Of a stretch of 64,000 nucleotides of DNA, positions 63,029-64,000 are shown piece by piece. Origin of the DNA: Colwellia sp. 12G3 (GTDB taxonomy: Bacteria > Pseudomonadota > Gammaproteobacteria > Enterobacterales > Alteromonadaceae); assembly GCF_002836775.1 (NCBI RefSeq), contig NZ_PJAQ01000065.1, positions 186,001 to 250,000 of the forward strand. The letters run 5' to 3'. Below the pieces are notes generated by a model. That model saw only the letters and a list, made by a program, of their open reading frames with translations, did no database searches and was not told where the DNA came from. The position numbers and the translations under genes are program-made. Positions within the stretch are counted from its first letter, which is position 1; every line of letters begins with the position of its first letter.

Positions 63029-64000
63029 TTACATAAGAGCTTCTTTTAATAAGGGTCCTTGTTCCAATATACTTTTAAGTATATTTAATGCCTCAATTAA
63101 CTCCTTATGAGTATTAGGCCTGCTTAAACACAGACGAACTGCGGGTAAAGGTATTTGTTGTCCTACCCTGTAGTCATCAGCGCTACGCACCAACACTCCT
63201 TTACTTTGTGCCTGTTCAACAAATTCATGGCTCAGCCATCCCTGCGGCAATACCAACCACAAGTTGAAACTACTTTTTTGGCTATATGGCGCCCACAGTG
63301 AAAGGCATTGATTCGCCAGTGCTTGTCTTGCATTCATTTCTGATTGCAACCACTTTTCCAGCCGGTCAAGTTCACCATTGTCCATCCATTCACATAACCA
63401 ATGAATTAATAAAGGTGAATTGGTCCAAGAAGAGGCACGAAGTGATAAACGAATTTTATTAAATACATTCACAGAAGCGACCAAGTAACCAATACGCATG
63501 GCGCCGCCAAAACGTTTTGAGAAACTGCTCAAATAAATGCATTGCTCTGGGGCGAGTTGCTGCATGCTCACAAGTTTATCGGTACGGGCAATATACTGAA
63601 CATCGTCTTCGAGGATCAACACGTTATGCTCACGACAAATATCGACCAACACTTGGCGTCGCTCGACAGAAAGTTGTGTACCACAAGGATTCTGGCTATT
63701 AGGGGTTAAATATATCATCCGGGGTTTGTGGCGCTGGCAAGCCTGCAACACTTTTTCAGGAATAATGCCCTCTTCGTCCATGGCAATTGAAATCACTTTT
63801 ACGCCTTTATCTTGCGCCGCGGCTAACACCCCAGGAAAAACTAAATTTTCCGTTAGAATTGAATCGCCTTCTCGGCAGATAGCATTTATCGAAACACTTA
63901 TCGCGTGTTGACCACCGTGGGTTATCAAAAAGTTACAGTCATCCAGCACCAGTGGCTCAGAGCTAAGCCAGCGCTGAAAACTACTCCTATGATTAGCGTG
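63029..64000 (-). CDS. MocR/PdxR-type regulator or aminotransferase, C-terminal part, cut by the right edge
   Basis: The frame is open from base 64000, so the start is outside the window. What is present is an aminotransferase-I-like domain: 'FLITHGGQHAISVSINAICREGD', 'YLTPNSQNPCGTQLSVERR', 'EDDVQYIA' and PLP Lys in 'YLSSFSKRFGGAMRIGYLVA'. The layout matches the C-terminal half of MocR-type GntR regulators (HTH in the missing part). A plain aminotransferase is possible. The GTG at 63949 is not the real start, as homologous sequence continues upstream. Confidence 0.8.
   Translation of the reverse strand, partial: HANHRSSFQRWLSSEPLVLDDCNFLITHGGQHAISVSINAICREGDSILTENLVFPGVLAAAQDKGVKVISIAMDEEGIIPEKVLQACQRHKPRMIYLTPNSQNPCGTQLSVERRQVLVDICREHNVLILEDDVQYIARTDKLVSMQQLAPEQCIYLSSFSKRFGGAMRIGYLVASVNVFNKIRLSLRASSWTNSPLLIHWLCEWMDNGELDRLEKWLQSEMNARQALANQCLSLWAPYSQKSSFNLWLVLPQGWLSHEFVEQAQSKGVLVRSADDYRVGQQIPLPAVRLCLSRPNTHKELIEALNILKSILEQGPLLKEALM

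Noticed and set aside
63001-63949. GTG at 63949 as the start of the aminotransferase-like gene
   Set aside because: The frame is open and homologous upstream to the window edge, so the gene is only truncated by the edge.

Overview
The window is AT-rich chromosomal DNA of a marine gammaproteobacterium, most likely Alteromonadales in the Colwellia/Thalassotalea neighbourhood. This is inferred from gene content (YbiT-type ABC-F ATPase, Mrp-type antiporter operon, GH97 alpha-glucosidase, DUF2878/chalcone-isomerase-like/DUF3833 trio, many c-di-GMP and LysR proteins), not from a marker gene. I saw no rRNA, tRNA, CRISPR array or complete transposase gene.

Layout. 0.1-8.3 kb: LON-domain protein, four-FAS1-domain lipoprotein, DUF2878/CHI-like/DUF3833 operon, MATE pump, and a hydrolase-TetR operon with a two-site operator. 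8.5-16 kb: ABC-F ATPase, diguanylate cyclase, large hybrid histidine kinase. 16-22 kb: GcvA-like LysR, exported M20 dipeptidase, exported beta-propeller-like protein, radical SAM enzyme, TFIIB-type zinc protein. 22-31 kb: NhaR-like LysR divergent from a nine-gene operon that starts with an HPF/RaiA-like gene and then encodes MrpE, F, G, B, C, D and two further antiporter-type subunits. 31.5-43 kb: exported methyltransferase, MASE1-GAF-PAS-GGDEF-EAL protein, lipoprotein cyclophilin, 2OG-Fe(II) oxygenase, aldehyde dehydrogenase/HxlR pair, GH97 enzyme. 43-49 kb: two lytic transglycosylases flanking a decayed crp/dnaK fragment, a carboxymuconolactone-decarboxylase-like protein, a membrane protein and an EEP-fold hydrolase. 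49-53 kb: accessory-looking stretch with a substrate-binding protein gene cut off by a MITE-like repeat, a SF2 helicase with a DEYH box, repeats and a GIY-YIG/T5orf172 protein. 53-64 kb: diheme cytochrome c-rhodanese fusion, glutamine transaminase/omega-amidase pair, M20 carboxypeptidase, DUF5610 protein, a Crp/Fnr regulator divergent from a stand-alone dnaK, and a MocR-type regulator cut by the window edge.

The most unusual signals are these. (1) The divergent Crp/Fnr-DnaK pair has a CRP-geometry palindrome (TGTCA-N6-TGACA) between the genes, and a shortened, decayed copy of the same pair lies 15 kb away. (2) A family of short interspersed elements begins ATACC and ends GGTAT; two 266-bp copies look identical by eye, one abutting the 5' end of a substrate-binding protein gene and one lying just before a GGDEF/EAL gene. 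(3) In three genes the Shine-Dalgarno site, homology or signal peptide places the start at an ATC codon. (4) The Mrp-type operon has three MrpD/NuoL-like subunits, no full-length MrpA, and is translationally coupled to an HPF-like gene. All similarities are judged by reading; no alignments or searches were run.
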